Assembly: GCF_019320115.1 (NCBI RefSeq)
Contig: NC_089589.1
Coordinates: 26,946,487-27,010,486 of the forward strand
Source of the DNA: Miscanthus floridulus
Lineage: Eukaryota; Streptophyta; Magnoliopsida; Poales; Poaceae
Direction: 5' to 3'
Length of the DNA stretch: 64,000 bases
Positions 31,874 through 43,700 of the stretch are shown one piece after another. Position 1 is the stretch's first letter; each line of letters opens with the position of its first letter. Below the pieces are notes generated by a model that saw only the letters and a program-made list of their open reading frames with translations, did not search any database and was not told where the DNA came from. A program made the position numbers and the translations under genes.

Positions 31874-34244
31874 TTTTTTTTCCCCCGCTTTATAGAAAGT
31901 AAAATAACGGTTCATACAACCGGGGACTCCAGTTTACAAAAGAAAAGCTTGAGCCAAGCAGCTCAGCCTAGACTCCTACAGCAAGAAACAAACTTCGCCT
32001 ATGAGGCCAAACAGAAAAGAAAACACATGGCTCCGTTCGGATAGTATGGTTCTGGAGGAATTTGGATGGTTTGGAAGAATTCTGCAGGAATTTGTGAGAG
32101 GAAAACACTGTTCCGGATGAAAAAAAGAAGCGGATCAAGTCGGGTTCAAGGAGACGCGAACGGCGCCAGAAAGTGTTTTGAGCCTCTAGCTTCAAAACAA
32201 CCTTACAGACTGACCCAGAAAAGTAGCAGCAAACAAACCGCTACCAAGCACCCTGCCTAAACCAGCTAAAGGAAGAAACAACAACTAAACCCGGTCATCC
32301 TCAGATTAGCCCTTCAATCTCCATATCCTTGTTCGCTGCCAGAAATCGTGCAGCCAAGCCTTCATAGTCCTGATCATGTCCTCCAAGAAGTTGACTTCTC
32401 CCCCCTTGAATAGCTTGCGTCATTTCTGCAGTAAGGAAAAAAAATTATAGAAGGCTTCATTCGATGAGCCCAGGAAACTCTTTTCAATGCTCATCTTGTT
32501 GCGTATAGTCCAAATGCCCCACAGAACAATAGACAAAACAAACAGCTTAGCATGATATTTATGAGAATTGAGGGGTATCCAATGATCAAACACCTCCTGT
32601 GCATTTGTTGGAATTTTATTCCACCCTAATGCCTCCTTGAAACACATCTAAATAGTCTCAACTAGAATACAATTGAAAAATATATGATCAGTGGTCTCTG
32701 GACTCCCACACAGATAGCAGTTCCTACTCCCCTGCAAATTCTTTTTCTTCATATTAACTCCAGTTTGCAATTTGTGTTGGATAAGCATCCACATAAAGAC
32801 TTTAATTTTCATTGGAGCTTTATTGTACCAAAGTTTTTCCATTCTCTTATTAATCACACCCATAAACATCATGTTTCTATACATGGATTTAGTAAACTTC
32901 AGATTTTTCAAAAACCCAGTTATGATTGTCCTCCAAACCATTGTTTTGTAGTTGAGAATTATCAAGAACATCCATCAATCTGTCCCATTCCTCCATGTCT
33001 TCCACTCCTAAAGATCTTTTAAAACTAACCTTCCACCCATCCCCTGCCCAGCAGTCTGCTACTAAACAGGATTTATCAGCACAAATATTGTATAGACTAG
33101 GGAACTCTAATTTCAATGGAACCCTCATCACCCAGACATCCTCCCAAAAGATAGTTTCCTACCATCACTGACTGTAACAGTTAGACCCCAATTTACAGCA
33201 CTTTTTGTTTCTAGCACCCCTTTCCAGAATTGTGAGCCATTATTAAACTCACATTGCTTGATGGATCTCTTTTTAAGGTATTTCTACTTCAGCAGATTAT
33301 AGCATAAATCATCTTTATTAGCTTTTATCATCCTCCACACCCATTTTCCCACTAGAGCTTCATTCATCACCCTTGTATTCATGATTCCTAGGCCCCCATA
33401 TTCTTTTGGGATACACATGTTCTCCCATTTGACCATATCATACTTAGATTTATCACTTGCCCCTTGCCCGAAAAACTTGGCTCTAATAGAATCCATTTGT
33501 TGGTGAACACCTTCTTTCAATTTATACATCCCCATTCTAAATATAGGAAGATTACTCAAGGAAGTATTAGTTAAGATCAGTCTGCCCCCTGAGGTCATGT
33601 TCTTGCCCTTCCGTGGTTGTAGTTTATTCCCCATTTTATCTATGATTTTCCTGATACCTCTAATACCTATGGGCACATCTGAGATTGGAATACCTAAGTA
33701 AGTCATAGGAAGCTTCCCCACTTGGCAATTCAGCATGTTTGCCACTCTCAGTTGTTCCTCAGTTGTAACCCCCAGAACAAGAACTTCAGACTTGTGGTAA
33801 TTGATTTTAAGCCCAGTTAGCCACTCAAAGCAATATGACAAGAATTTCAGGTTAATGATTGACAAGTCACCATGTTCCAGGAACAGAATGGTGTCATCAG
33901 CGTACTGTAGATGAGTTAAACCCCCTGGACAAGAAGTAGGACCAAACCTTTTATGTGGCCTTTCAACTTAGCCTTGTTAAGGATGTGTGCTAAGGCATCT
34001 CCAAACAAATTAAAAAGCAGGGGTGGTGATAATGGATCTCCCTGTCTCAATCCCCCGTGAGTCTTGAAATAAGGCCCATTTTTCCATTAATGTTAACACA
34101 AAATTTCTGTTCTTAACAGTACTCATTATCCAACTGGTAACCTATTGATCAAAGCCTTTCTTTACAAGAACTTCTTCCAAAAAAAACTCCAATTCACGCT
34201 ATCATAAGCCTTTTGAAAGTCAATTTTGAAGATCACCCCTTGTA
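31874..34244 (-). mobile_element. 5'-truncated LINE fragment
   Basis: A minus-strand non-LTR retrotransposon. The poly(A) tail appears as T8 at 31874-31881. Reverse-transcriptase remnants include LSYCFEWLTGLKINYHKSEVLVLG and LGIPISDVPIGIRGIRKI (33865-33284). A zinc-binding RT-associated end follows (NCYLCGSPETTDHIFFNC, 32700). Several stops and shifts break the frame, and a MITE interrupts it at 32033. The 5' break abuts XRN intron-15 sequence at 34245. Confidence 0.8.
32033..32166. mobile_element. MITE inside LINE fragment
   Basis: A segment from CTCCGTTCGG to GCGAACGGCG with GTGAGAGGAAAACACTGTTCC inside, matching the family at 30030. It disrupts the LINE 3' region and so is younger than it. 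Confidence 0.55.
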
Positions 34245-34475
34245 ACATATTTATGATCAGAGCTTTCATTTGTACATGTATCTCCTTATACATTGTACTA
34301 GTATGCTTCCATTGTTTCGAAATCGAATGATGAATAGTTCAAATAATTGATAATCTTGATAAATAGTTCCACATGAGTGATGTATGACTGCTAATTCTTA
34401 TGGACATGTACTTGCGAATGTTTCCATTCTATGTATTATGCATAGCATGTCTGTTTTGTTTTTCTGCAGGTACTT
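34245..34475 (+). pseudogene. XRN intron-15/exon-16 remnant
   Basis: 231 bp matching 45905-46137 of copy C at roughly 98%. It is most of intron 15, its TTTCTGCAG acceptor and the first bases of exon 16 (GTACT), after which similarity ends. It is closer to C than to B. The piece sits just upstream of the promoter of copy C and is the residue of yet another XRN copy. Confidence 0.88.
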
Positions 34476-34799
34476 CCAAGGTTCCCCGTACCGTAGTGCT
34501 GAAAATTCATCTATGCTTAGTCTCGAAGGCTCCTCTGGTTCGTGTTCGATTCGGTCTTTTCAGTGGGACCGTGGGACCCAGAGTAAAAGAACGAAATTCG
34601 TTGTCGGCTTCACACCCGTTAGCTGTTTCCTCTGCTTTCCCCTCGCTGGTAGCGCGCTACCACCAACTAGCTCAAATCAATCGCCGCAGGCAGCCCGCCC
34701 CCGTAGACAAACTCAGCGCCACACAAGGGCGGACGATCAGATCGCCTGCAAGTCTGCAGGCTGCAGCTGCTGGCTAGTTGCCTTGCCCCCCTGCATGCC
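34476..34799 (+). promoter_or_regulatory. promoter/5' UTR region of XRN copy C
   Basis: A 324-bp interval between the intron-15 remnant and the ATG. The last 70 bp (GATCAGATCG, CTGCAGGCTGCAGCTG) match the leader of copy B. The rest has no counterpart upstream of B, and I see no TATA box, so C may be driven by a different promoter from B. Confidence 0.45.
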
Positions 34800-37700
34800 A
34801 TGGGGGTGCCATCCTTGTACAAATGGCTCGTGGGTAAGTACCCAAATATCATCGTCGCCGCCAAGGAAGACGAAGGTGGCGCCGGCACATCGTCGTCGCT
34901 GGCGGAAGCCTCCACAGGGCCCAATGGCGTTGGCGTCTACCACAACCTGTACCTGGACATGAACGGCATCATCCACCCCTGCTTCCACCCGGAGGACCAG
35001 GTATATTATATGTCTGTAATTAACACACTCATAATCCTCCTGATGGATGGATCCAGTTCCTCATCAACTGAATCTCTTGACGAGCTGGTATTTGTAAACG
35101 TGATGGATCATGTATGTCGTCTAGTAAATGTCACGTTCCTCAACTCACACATCGTCCTGATGTATGGATCGATCCAGTTCCTCAACTCAACTGATGTACT
35201 CCCTCTGTCCTTTTTTATCTGTCGTACTCGCTTTCCAAAAAGTCAAACATATTCAACTTTAACTAAATATATATTAAAAAATATTAATATTTATAGTACA
35301 TAATTATTATGATTGGATAGATCTTTGAATTTATTTTTATAATAAATTTATTTAAAGATACAAATGTTGCTAATACTTTTCTATAAATCTAGTCAAACTT
35401 AAAAAGAATTTAACCGGCACACATCTCACAGCGACACTTAGTTAGGGACAGAGGTAGGATCTCTTGACAAGCTAATAAATGTCATGGCCTCATGGAGACG
35501 CGATGCAATGCAGGTGTGCCCGCCGACGACGTTCGACGAGGTGTTTGCGGCCATGTTCGAGTACATTGACCGCCTCTTCCGCACGGTCAGGCCTACCAAG
35601 CTGCTCTACTTGGCAGTAGGTACGTCTGTACTATATACTGTATACTAGTACATGTTTCAACCGTATTTCCCGTTTTTTCCCGTTGTCTTTGGCGTTTGAT
35701 ACGATACAACGAATGCGTTTATTAATTTCTTGTTTGAACTGCGTGAAGATGGTGTTGCTCCCCGCGCCAAAATGAACCAGCAGAGGTCCAGGCGCTTCAA
35801 GGCTGCCAAGGACGCTAAAGATGCAGTAAATTACCCTTAATCGTCCTCTGGATTTGTTTGCTGCTATGCATGATTTGCAGCAACCTTATGTTCGATGTTA
35901 TGATTTGCAGGAACTGGAGGAGAAGCTTCTGAGAGAGAAGTTCAGAGCTGAAGGGCGGGAGGTGCAGACGCAGGAGACAAATGAGGTTTCGGATCCCAAC
36001 GTCATCACGCCAGGGACGGAGTTCATGGAGAAGCTCTCCAAAGCCCTCGAGTACTACATCCGGTCCCGGTTGAATGGTGACCCCGGGTGGAAAGGCATCA
36101 AGGTTTAGTAGACGATGAGGCCAATGTTTCACCTTCCCATTTTTGCATTGCTGCAGTAAATATCTTATTCTTATGACAGCTTTTATTTAATATTTTAATT
36201 TTTTTTGAACGCAATGGCAGGAGCTCTGCCTTTCAATTAAGCTGGGGAAAAGAGAGTTTATGTACAAACTAAAGCAGTCGAGGTTAGAAATACAAACCCC
36301 CCACAAGCATGCAAGTTAGGGAAACGCACGGCCCAAAAGGTGAGGGGGCATCGGTTACACATAATCGAGTGCTCTCTTCCTTTGCTCTATATCTTCCTTT
36401 ATCTTTGCGGCCACCTGCGGCACCGTCTGTATCTTGTTGTCGAAGATTCTCCTGTTTCTCTCTTTCCAAATGTTCCAAAAGCTGTAGATTACTACCCCGT
36501 TAAGCCGCCTACGCTCTGATCTTGGCACTTTCATCGCCACCTCTTCCCACCATGATCTGATATCGGTGGGTTGCACCTGGGGTTGCTGCTGGATCTGAGT
36601 GAAGTTCTCCCACGAGAGGATTTGATTCCAAACCCCCTTAGCGAAGGGGCAACATAGGCATAGGTGGAGGCCGGTCTCTAAAGGACCATTGCAGAGCACG
36701 CATTGTTGATGGTGTGGCCACCCTCTCCTCTGTAGGTTTTGTGCCGTTAGAATTTTATCTTGCACTAAGATCCAGGCAAAAATCTTGCATCTGTTCTCCA
36801 CTTGCGCTTTCCAGATCAACTCTGTACTGAAGGGGACGAGCGAGCCTCTGAACTGTATTCTGTAGGCCGAGCGGGTGGAGTATTTCCCATCACCGGTCCA
36901 CCGCCAGGTGATGGTGTCTTGGACACCCTGCTGTAGGTGCACATCTTGTATCCGTATCCAAAGGGACACAAACTCCTCTATGTGGACAGCCGAGGTGATT
37001 TTCCTTTGTAGCTTGCGTATCCAATTGTTGTTCCGGAGCTCCTGTTTCACCGTTCGGTTTTTTCTTGAAACTAGGCAAAACAAGTGTGGTGCTAAGTACC
37101 TAGGCGCGTGTCCATCGAGCCAATTGTGGTGCCAAAACCTAGTCTTTGCACCGTCCCCCAAAGTTATAATGATTGAGGAGTTGAAGAGGAGACGGTCATC
37201 ATCAGAACATGGGAGCTCGGAGCCGTTCCAAGGCTTGGAGTCGTCCACCCATTCCTGCCAAAGCCATCTTAACCGAAGGGCTCTCCCAAACCTATCAAGA
37301 TCGATGACGCCTAAACCACCCTAATCTTTTGGTCTGGTAACTGTTGGCCAGTTAACAAGGCAGTGTCCGCCATTGGCGTTCTCCTCCCCCTTCCAGAGGA
37401 ACGATCTCCTGATTTTGTCAATCTTTTTCTTAGCCCATGCAGCTAGAGGAAACACCGTCAGGTGATAGGTTGGCATGGAGGAGAGGACAGATGTTACTAG
37501 AGTGAGACGTCCCGCTCTGTTAAGCCATCTTCCTTTCCATTTGGGTAACCTCTGCCCGATACGGTCTATGAGAGGTTGCATGTGTATCTTTTGCAATGCT
37601 CTGATGTGGAGTTGTAGGCCCAAGTACTTGCAAGGGAAGGTCCCTCTAGAACCGGTGAAGGGTGAGAGGACTTGGTCAAGATCAACGTCTGCGCAGCTGA

Positions 37701-40700
37701 TTGGGTGCACCGAGCTCTTTTGTAGGTTGATATGTAGTCCCGAGAATGAGCCAAAAGCGTGTAGGATGGATTTGACGGCTTGAACATCGTCTTTTGTGGG
37801 GCTGATGAAAATGGCGGCATCATCCGCATACATGGAGGTCCTCCATTTTGCCGCCGTGATTGGTAAGGGGGTGAGTATCCCATGGTCGGTTGCCCGGTCA
37901 AGCAAACGTTGAAGCAGGTCCATAGCATGGGTGAGAGTGGATCTCCTTGACGGACGCCTCTGGCATGGCTAAAAGCGGCACCCTGTCGCCCATTAAACAA
38001 GGGTGTGGAAGTGGATGTACATAGGAGGATAGAGATCCATTCACGCCATCGATGTCCGAAGCCCATGGCTTGCAAAATCTCGAGCAGGTACCCCCAATGA
38101 ACCGTATCAAAGGCCTTGTGGATATCTAGTTTCATGAATAAAGCTGGTATCTTTTGCTTGTGCAACCTTTGAACCGCGCCCTGGACGTAAAGGAAATTAT
38201 CATGGATGCTTCTCTTTTTTATGAATGCGCTCTGACAGTTAGAGACAAGGTGGTTGAGTCGAGGGGCAAGTCTATTAGCTAACACCTTAGAGAAGATCTT
38301 TGCAATGCTGTGGACGAGGCTGATGGGTCTGAAATCAGTAACTCTTGTTGCATCTGTTTTTTTGGATAGAAGGATGATGCAAGCCGAATTTAGCCATTCG
38401 AAGCCCTGGGCATTCAAGTTGAATAGGCTGTTCATGGCCGCCATTACATCATCCTTAATGATTTCCCAACATGCTTTGAAGAAGGCCCCCATGAATCCAT
38501 CCGGTCCTGGTGCTTTGTCGGAAGGCATGGAATATATAGTGTTTTTTATCTCTTCCTAGGAGAAAGGCAACGCTAGGTCGGAGAGATCGTGTTGGTTGTA
38601 TCCAAGGGATTGCCAATTTAGTGTGAAAACTCTCGGCATCGCGGAGCCAATGTGATTTTTAAAATAATCTCGAATCACTTTTTCTTTGTCTTGATGAGTC
38701 ACCGCGATCCCCCCATCCGTATGTAGACTATGTATGTAATTCTTTCTCCGGCGTGCGTTTGCTCGAGTGTGGAAGAACTTTGTGTTAGCATCCCCGCAGT
38801 GAAATGTATGTTAGTCTCGATCTCTGTCTGATTCTTGATTTTTCGATGGCCGTGAGTCTAGTGCTACGGGCTTTGAGGCGGCGACATAGGTGAAGTTCCA
38901 TGGCAGTAAGCAGCCTATGCTCTTGGGCTGCTTCTAATTGTAGTAGCACTTCTTTCACTATGGCGAGCTGCATCCTTGTATCCCCTATCTTCTCTTTCTT
39001 CCAACGCTTGATACCTTTTGCCACACGCGCCATTTTGATATGCAAGCGTTTGATCGGAAGAGCGGTGGTGACCGATCTATTCCAAATGTTCTGGACAAGA
39101 TCTTGGAAGCCATCCATCTTAGTCCAGTAATTTTCAAAGCGGAAGGAAGTGCTATGATTGTGTTCAAGTTCTCCCTGGAGTAGCAGCGGTGTATGGTCCA
39201 ACATGAGCGATGGAAGGGAGTGTAAGAAACACGATGGGAAGGACAGCTCCCACTCGGGGGTACATAGTAGTCTGTCGATCCTAGTGAGCGTGGGTTTTTC
39301 CTGTTGATTGCTCCAGGTAAAGCGACGGCCATTTAGCCTGATTTCTTTGAGCCTCAAATGATCGATCGTCGCTCTAAATGCCCCCATGAGACGTCGGTTG
39401 AGATTGGCGTTGTTCTTATCTTCCGCCTGGTAGATGAGGTTGAAGTCTCCCAGGATGAGCCATCTATCATTCTCTGGCGGCAGAATGTTTTTCAGTTCTT
39501 GGAGGAATTGAAGTTTGGCCTCCTCCCCTTGCGGACCATATACCACCGTAATTTGCCACCTTGTTCCATCTGCCCTCATGTTGATCTGCGCGGTTATAGT
39601 GTTTGCGGTAAGTGCAATGTCGAAGAGGTCGAAGAAGTCTTCGTTGACCACAAGGAAAATGCCTCCTCGTGTCTGTTCCGCCGGGAGCACAATATAGGAG
39701 TTTTCAAATTTTGCTCTGACTGTTCGGCGAACCACATTACGGTCCATAGCTTGCATCTTTGTTTCTTGTATACATACAATGGTGGCGCCGGTGGTTCTCA
39801 CGAGCTCACTGGCCGAGTCCTGTCGGGCGCCATCATTTAGTCCCCTGACGTTCCAGTTAAGTAACTGACAATTCATCTGTGCCATATGTGAACCAATGGG
39901 CCCCTATCTAAAATATTTCTTTGGAAGGAGACAAGTAGGAAGGCGTCTGTTGGTTCAGCAGAGGCAACAGGCACAGAGGTAAGCACACAGAGGCATATGC
40001 ACCGAGATAAACACACATAGATTACTAAAGCATCAACTTGGAGTGGCCGATACAACTGAAAGCCGCTGGCTGTCGGCACAATGATACAAAGCACTCGCTT
40101 CCTGCTCGCTGAGTTCTTGCTACATCTAACTACCAGCTGACGGTTCATTGCCGTGGGGTGGGTTGGTGACTATAGGCCTCTGGCTGTCGCCGAACCCAAG
40201 CACCATGACTGGATGGTCACAAAAGATGTGGAGCTCCAAGAGCTTCCGCAGTGGCAAGCGATCACTAACATTATTACATCGGTGAACCCATTTGCGCCAG
40301 TAGGCATCTAGGCGTGCGGCAGCGCCGCCTCCGCGTCGAGGCCACACAAAACTGTCATTGCCTTCACGGCGTCGTCGTTAAGCGGTCCCTTGAACAAGCT
40401 GAAGTAGCGCAGCAACGCGTCGTCATGGGTGAGTCCTTCCCTGTCGAGGATGCCCAGTCTTTTCATCAGCACTAGCCTAGCCTTCGCTTGGGTGTCGCCC
40501 CTTGGCCAATTCAGGCGGCTATGCGGACGTTCCTTCGCGCCGGGACCAGTGGCCTCTTGCGTCGCTATGGTGTGCTGTGCTGGCACGCCGGGACCTACAA
40601 GATGGGTGGAGGCAGGGGCTGTGAAATCCCCTGTAGGAATTCAGATACCAGTGCAGCATTGGCAGTCGTCATTTGGCCAACATTGTTTACCTCCTCGGCG

Positions 40701-43700
40701 TTGGCATTCTGTTCCGACAGCAGGTGGTGAAGGCCATTTGCCATGCATGTGCGACTGGAGCAGGTGCTGGCCATCCCGCGGACACGGCGCCTAGAGTAGA
40801 CGACGCCAGGGCTGAAGTGCACCACCAGGGCGTTTTTGGCCGGCTGTGCGTGCACGCGGTGCGTGCGAAGAGGACCTGACTGCCTAGCGTAGACCTGGCC
40901 CGTGCGGAAGCATCGATCAGCCGCGAGGCACGAATGCTGCTGTGTCGCAACGTCATGGTCGTTGATGGGGGGGACCTGTAGTTCATTCATACATGAAGGA
41001 GATACATTTCCGGTCAGGTGCACCGAAGAGTAGCTGTTCGGTGGTGCGTCCGTGCCTTGTGCAGCGGCACCAGGAGGGTCGTTCGGTTCGTAGGTTGGAG
41101 GGGCAGAGACCGAAGGGATGAAGGGCAAATCGTCGCATTGACTTTGTTTTGCATGCACCTTGGGAGGACTTGGCGACGGGTGGTGGTTGTTGCCGTTGCC
41201 TCCGTTGAAGTCAGGTGACTTGCAGCGCAGGCGCGGCGATAGTGATTTTGAGCGCGGCGTCTTGTTCCTCGGCTTCGAGCGCGCGTGCCTGTGCGGCCTC
41301 CGGTGGGGCGCCCTTTCCCTGCTTCGGCCCCTGGTTCTGCGGTGGACATCAACCGGGCGGATGGCGAGGTGCTGTCGAGCCCCTGTGCCAGCGTCTGCAG
41401 TGTCGCCTTGGGTCGGTTGCCGGGCACCATGGCTAGCTGCGACGCCGCCTGTGGTCGTCTGGTGAGCAACACGGCCATCCACGTCGTTGTGCAGTGGGCG
41501 TCAGCGGCCCCCACGTTCCGGGCTGTGGTGTCGATGGCCACTGTGCCTGGACACTGAGCGCTCCCGCTCACGGTCCTTGGGTGCCCGCGAAAGGCTTAGG
41601 GTGAGCCGCGAGTACCATTTGTCCCCCTGGCGTTCACGGCGGCCACGATGGTCACTGTCGTCGTCACGGTGGCTGCCATGGGTGTCAGCCGGAGGAGGGT
41701 CGTGGCGGTCGCGCGGCATCCTTTCTCCATCCACGATCCCGTAGTCCCACGTGTAGACCCGGGGAGCAGCCGCATGGCCGTCTCTGTCCGGAGGGTCCTC
41801 CACCATGTCAAGGTGCACCAGCACCCTGAAGGTGAGTCCCCGGCGGCCGCGAGCAGCCTGCGAACTGTGGGCCTCTGCCTTCCTACATGACAAAGTCAGC
41901 CAGGTTACTTTTGGGATGTCGGACGGGTTGTGCGTCCATGCCCAGATGCAGAGAGCCCTGGTGTCGGCACGGTCTAGCGAGGTCTTCTTGACGTAGTCGA
42001 GGTCACAAGCTCTGGCGACTGCCCTCTTGGCGATGCTCTAGTTCCAGGCGTTGAGGGGGATGCCCTCGAGGCATAGGCGGACGCGGTACTTGAGGTCGCA
42101 GATGTCGTCGTGTGTCACCAGCTGCCATGGCCTTGTGTGGATGTCGAGGTTGCGATAGGGGAAGGTCCCCCGCGCCACCGCTTCATCGCGGTGGTGGCGG
42201 TGCTTGAAGTCGACGAAGAAGTCCTCGGGCGCATGCCTGATGACGGTGACATCATCCAGACGAACCGGAAACTGGTGGCAGATGGCCCTCTTGATGAGCT
42301 CCGGCTCAGCCACCGGCCAGTTCCCCCCTAGCCAGGCCACCATGCCATGCATGGAGAGGCGGTCGAGCTCCTGGTCCATAGTGTCGACGGAGAAGGCCAC
42401 GGCACAGGTGTCCAGGGGATGAACAGAGGGGTCCCCGGGCCTGGCCATGTCGCACACTTGCAGAGGTGGGAAGTTTGTGTCATCGAGGGGAGGAGGAGCA
42501 GCCTTGTGGGGGGGGGGGGGGGGGGTTGCTGCCTGGCGGCTGAAGATCTGGCAAAGCACACATTGCTTTTATGCCCCCAGCGGCCGCAAGAGAAGCAGCG
42601 CACTGGATCCCTGCAGTTCGCCGCGGCGTGGCCAGGGGAGAGGCAGCGGAAGCATTTACCTCTCAAGCGCCGCAGCAGCTCCTCGCTGAGGTGATGGTGC
42701 GCTGAAATGACCTGGGTGGTTGAGGGTGTTGAATGCGCCTTGGTCTTGAACTCGGGGAGACGCCACCAATATCTCGGGCGCACCATTGACCAGCCATCCT
42801 CACCTTCGCGTGAGTGTGCCGCACCGGCCCTCTGCCACGCCCTGGTGACAGCTCTGGGTCTCCCCCCTCGGGAAGGGAAATCCCCTCCAAAGCCGGGCGG
42901 AGACTGGAGTGGTGGAGATGAAGGCCCGGCGGAATGAGCGCTGCGCCTCTCCGTAGCGGATCTGAGGCAAGATTTGGTAGGCGCGACGCTGGCGGGGTAG
43001 TAACGCCTCACCGGACGGCAGCAAAGGGGAGAGGCGAACTTGACGCGTCTGGACGACATGCCTCCTGTCTTTTCCGACCCGGCAGCAACAGCAGTGGACG
43101 CGGCGGTGGTGGCGCCGAGGCGGAGGTCTGGCCTCGGGAAGGGGACAGTGGACGCGCCGCGAGCCGCAGCAGGTGTAGCGGGCGCAGCGGCGGGGGCGCC
43201 GGGGACCGGTCGGCGGGGATGCGGCGCACGGGGTGAGCAGTGGTGGGAGGCGTGCTCGATCTGTGGCCATGAGCCACCGCGAGCAGCGCGAGCGGGATGG
43301 GGAGGACGGCCGCGGGGAGGGGAGCGCGCAGAAACACGCGGGGACTGGGGGCCGCGGCCGGCGGCGGCAGATCTGGGCTGGTGGGCGGCGTACGGGGGCG
43401 GGGGCAGGGGTGGGGGCGGAGGAGGGGAGCGTAACGGTTCCATTCCTCTACAGGTTTCAAGATATTAGTTTCAGTGTGTAAAACGCACCCTCTGTTTTGA
43501 AATAATGGTTACCATTTGACTTTACTATTCAAAATTTGTCAACTGATAGGCTAGTGAAAATGATATTTTTAGCATTGTCAAAAGTATTTAATTTCAAATT
43601 CAACTTGTGTGTTTACAGTTACAGGTGAAATATCAAAGTGAAGAGTGATAATTTTCTTTTAATCTGAGGCATTGTGCTTTTTTTGAGTGGCTAGCTAATC

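Larger units (their letters stand above)
36199..43454 (-). mobile_element. near full-length LINE in intron 4 of XRN copy C
   Basis: About 7.25 kb, antisense to the XRN gene. The tail is T8 at 36199-36206 on the plus strand; the 5' end is where intron sequence resumes (GTTTCAAGATATTAG, 43455). ORF1 and ORF2 are in the expected order. Intron 4 of copy B has the flanking sequence uninterrupted (about 8995-9015), which defines the empty site. I could not identify a clean target duplication. Confidence 0.9.

Noticed and set aside
40595..43468. Several plus-strand frames of 70-142 codons
   Set aside because: Antisense shadows of the GC-rich LINE ORF1 on the minus strand; the CCHC knuckles and DUF4283-like region are on the minus strand.
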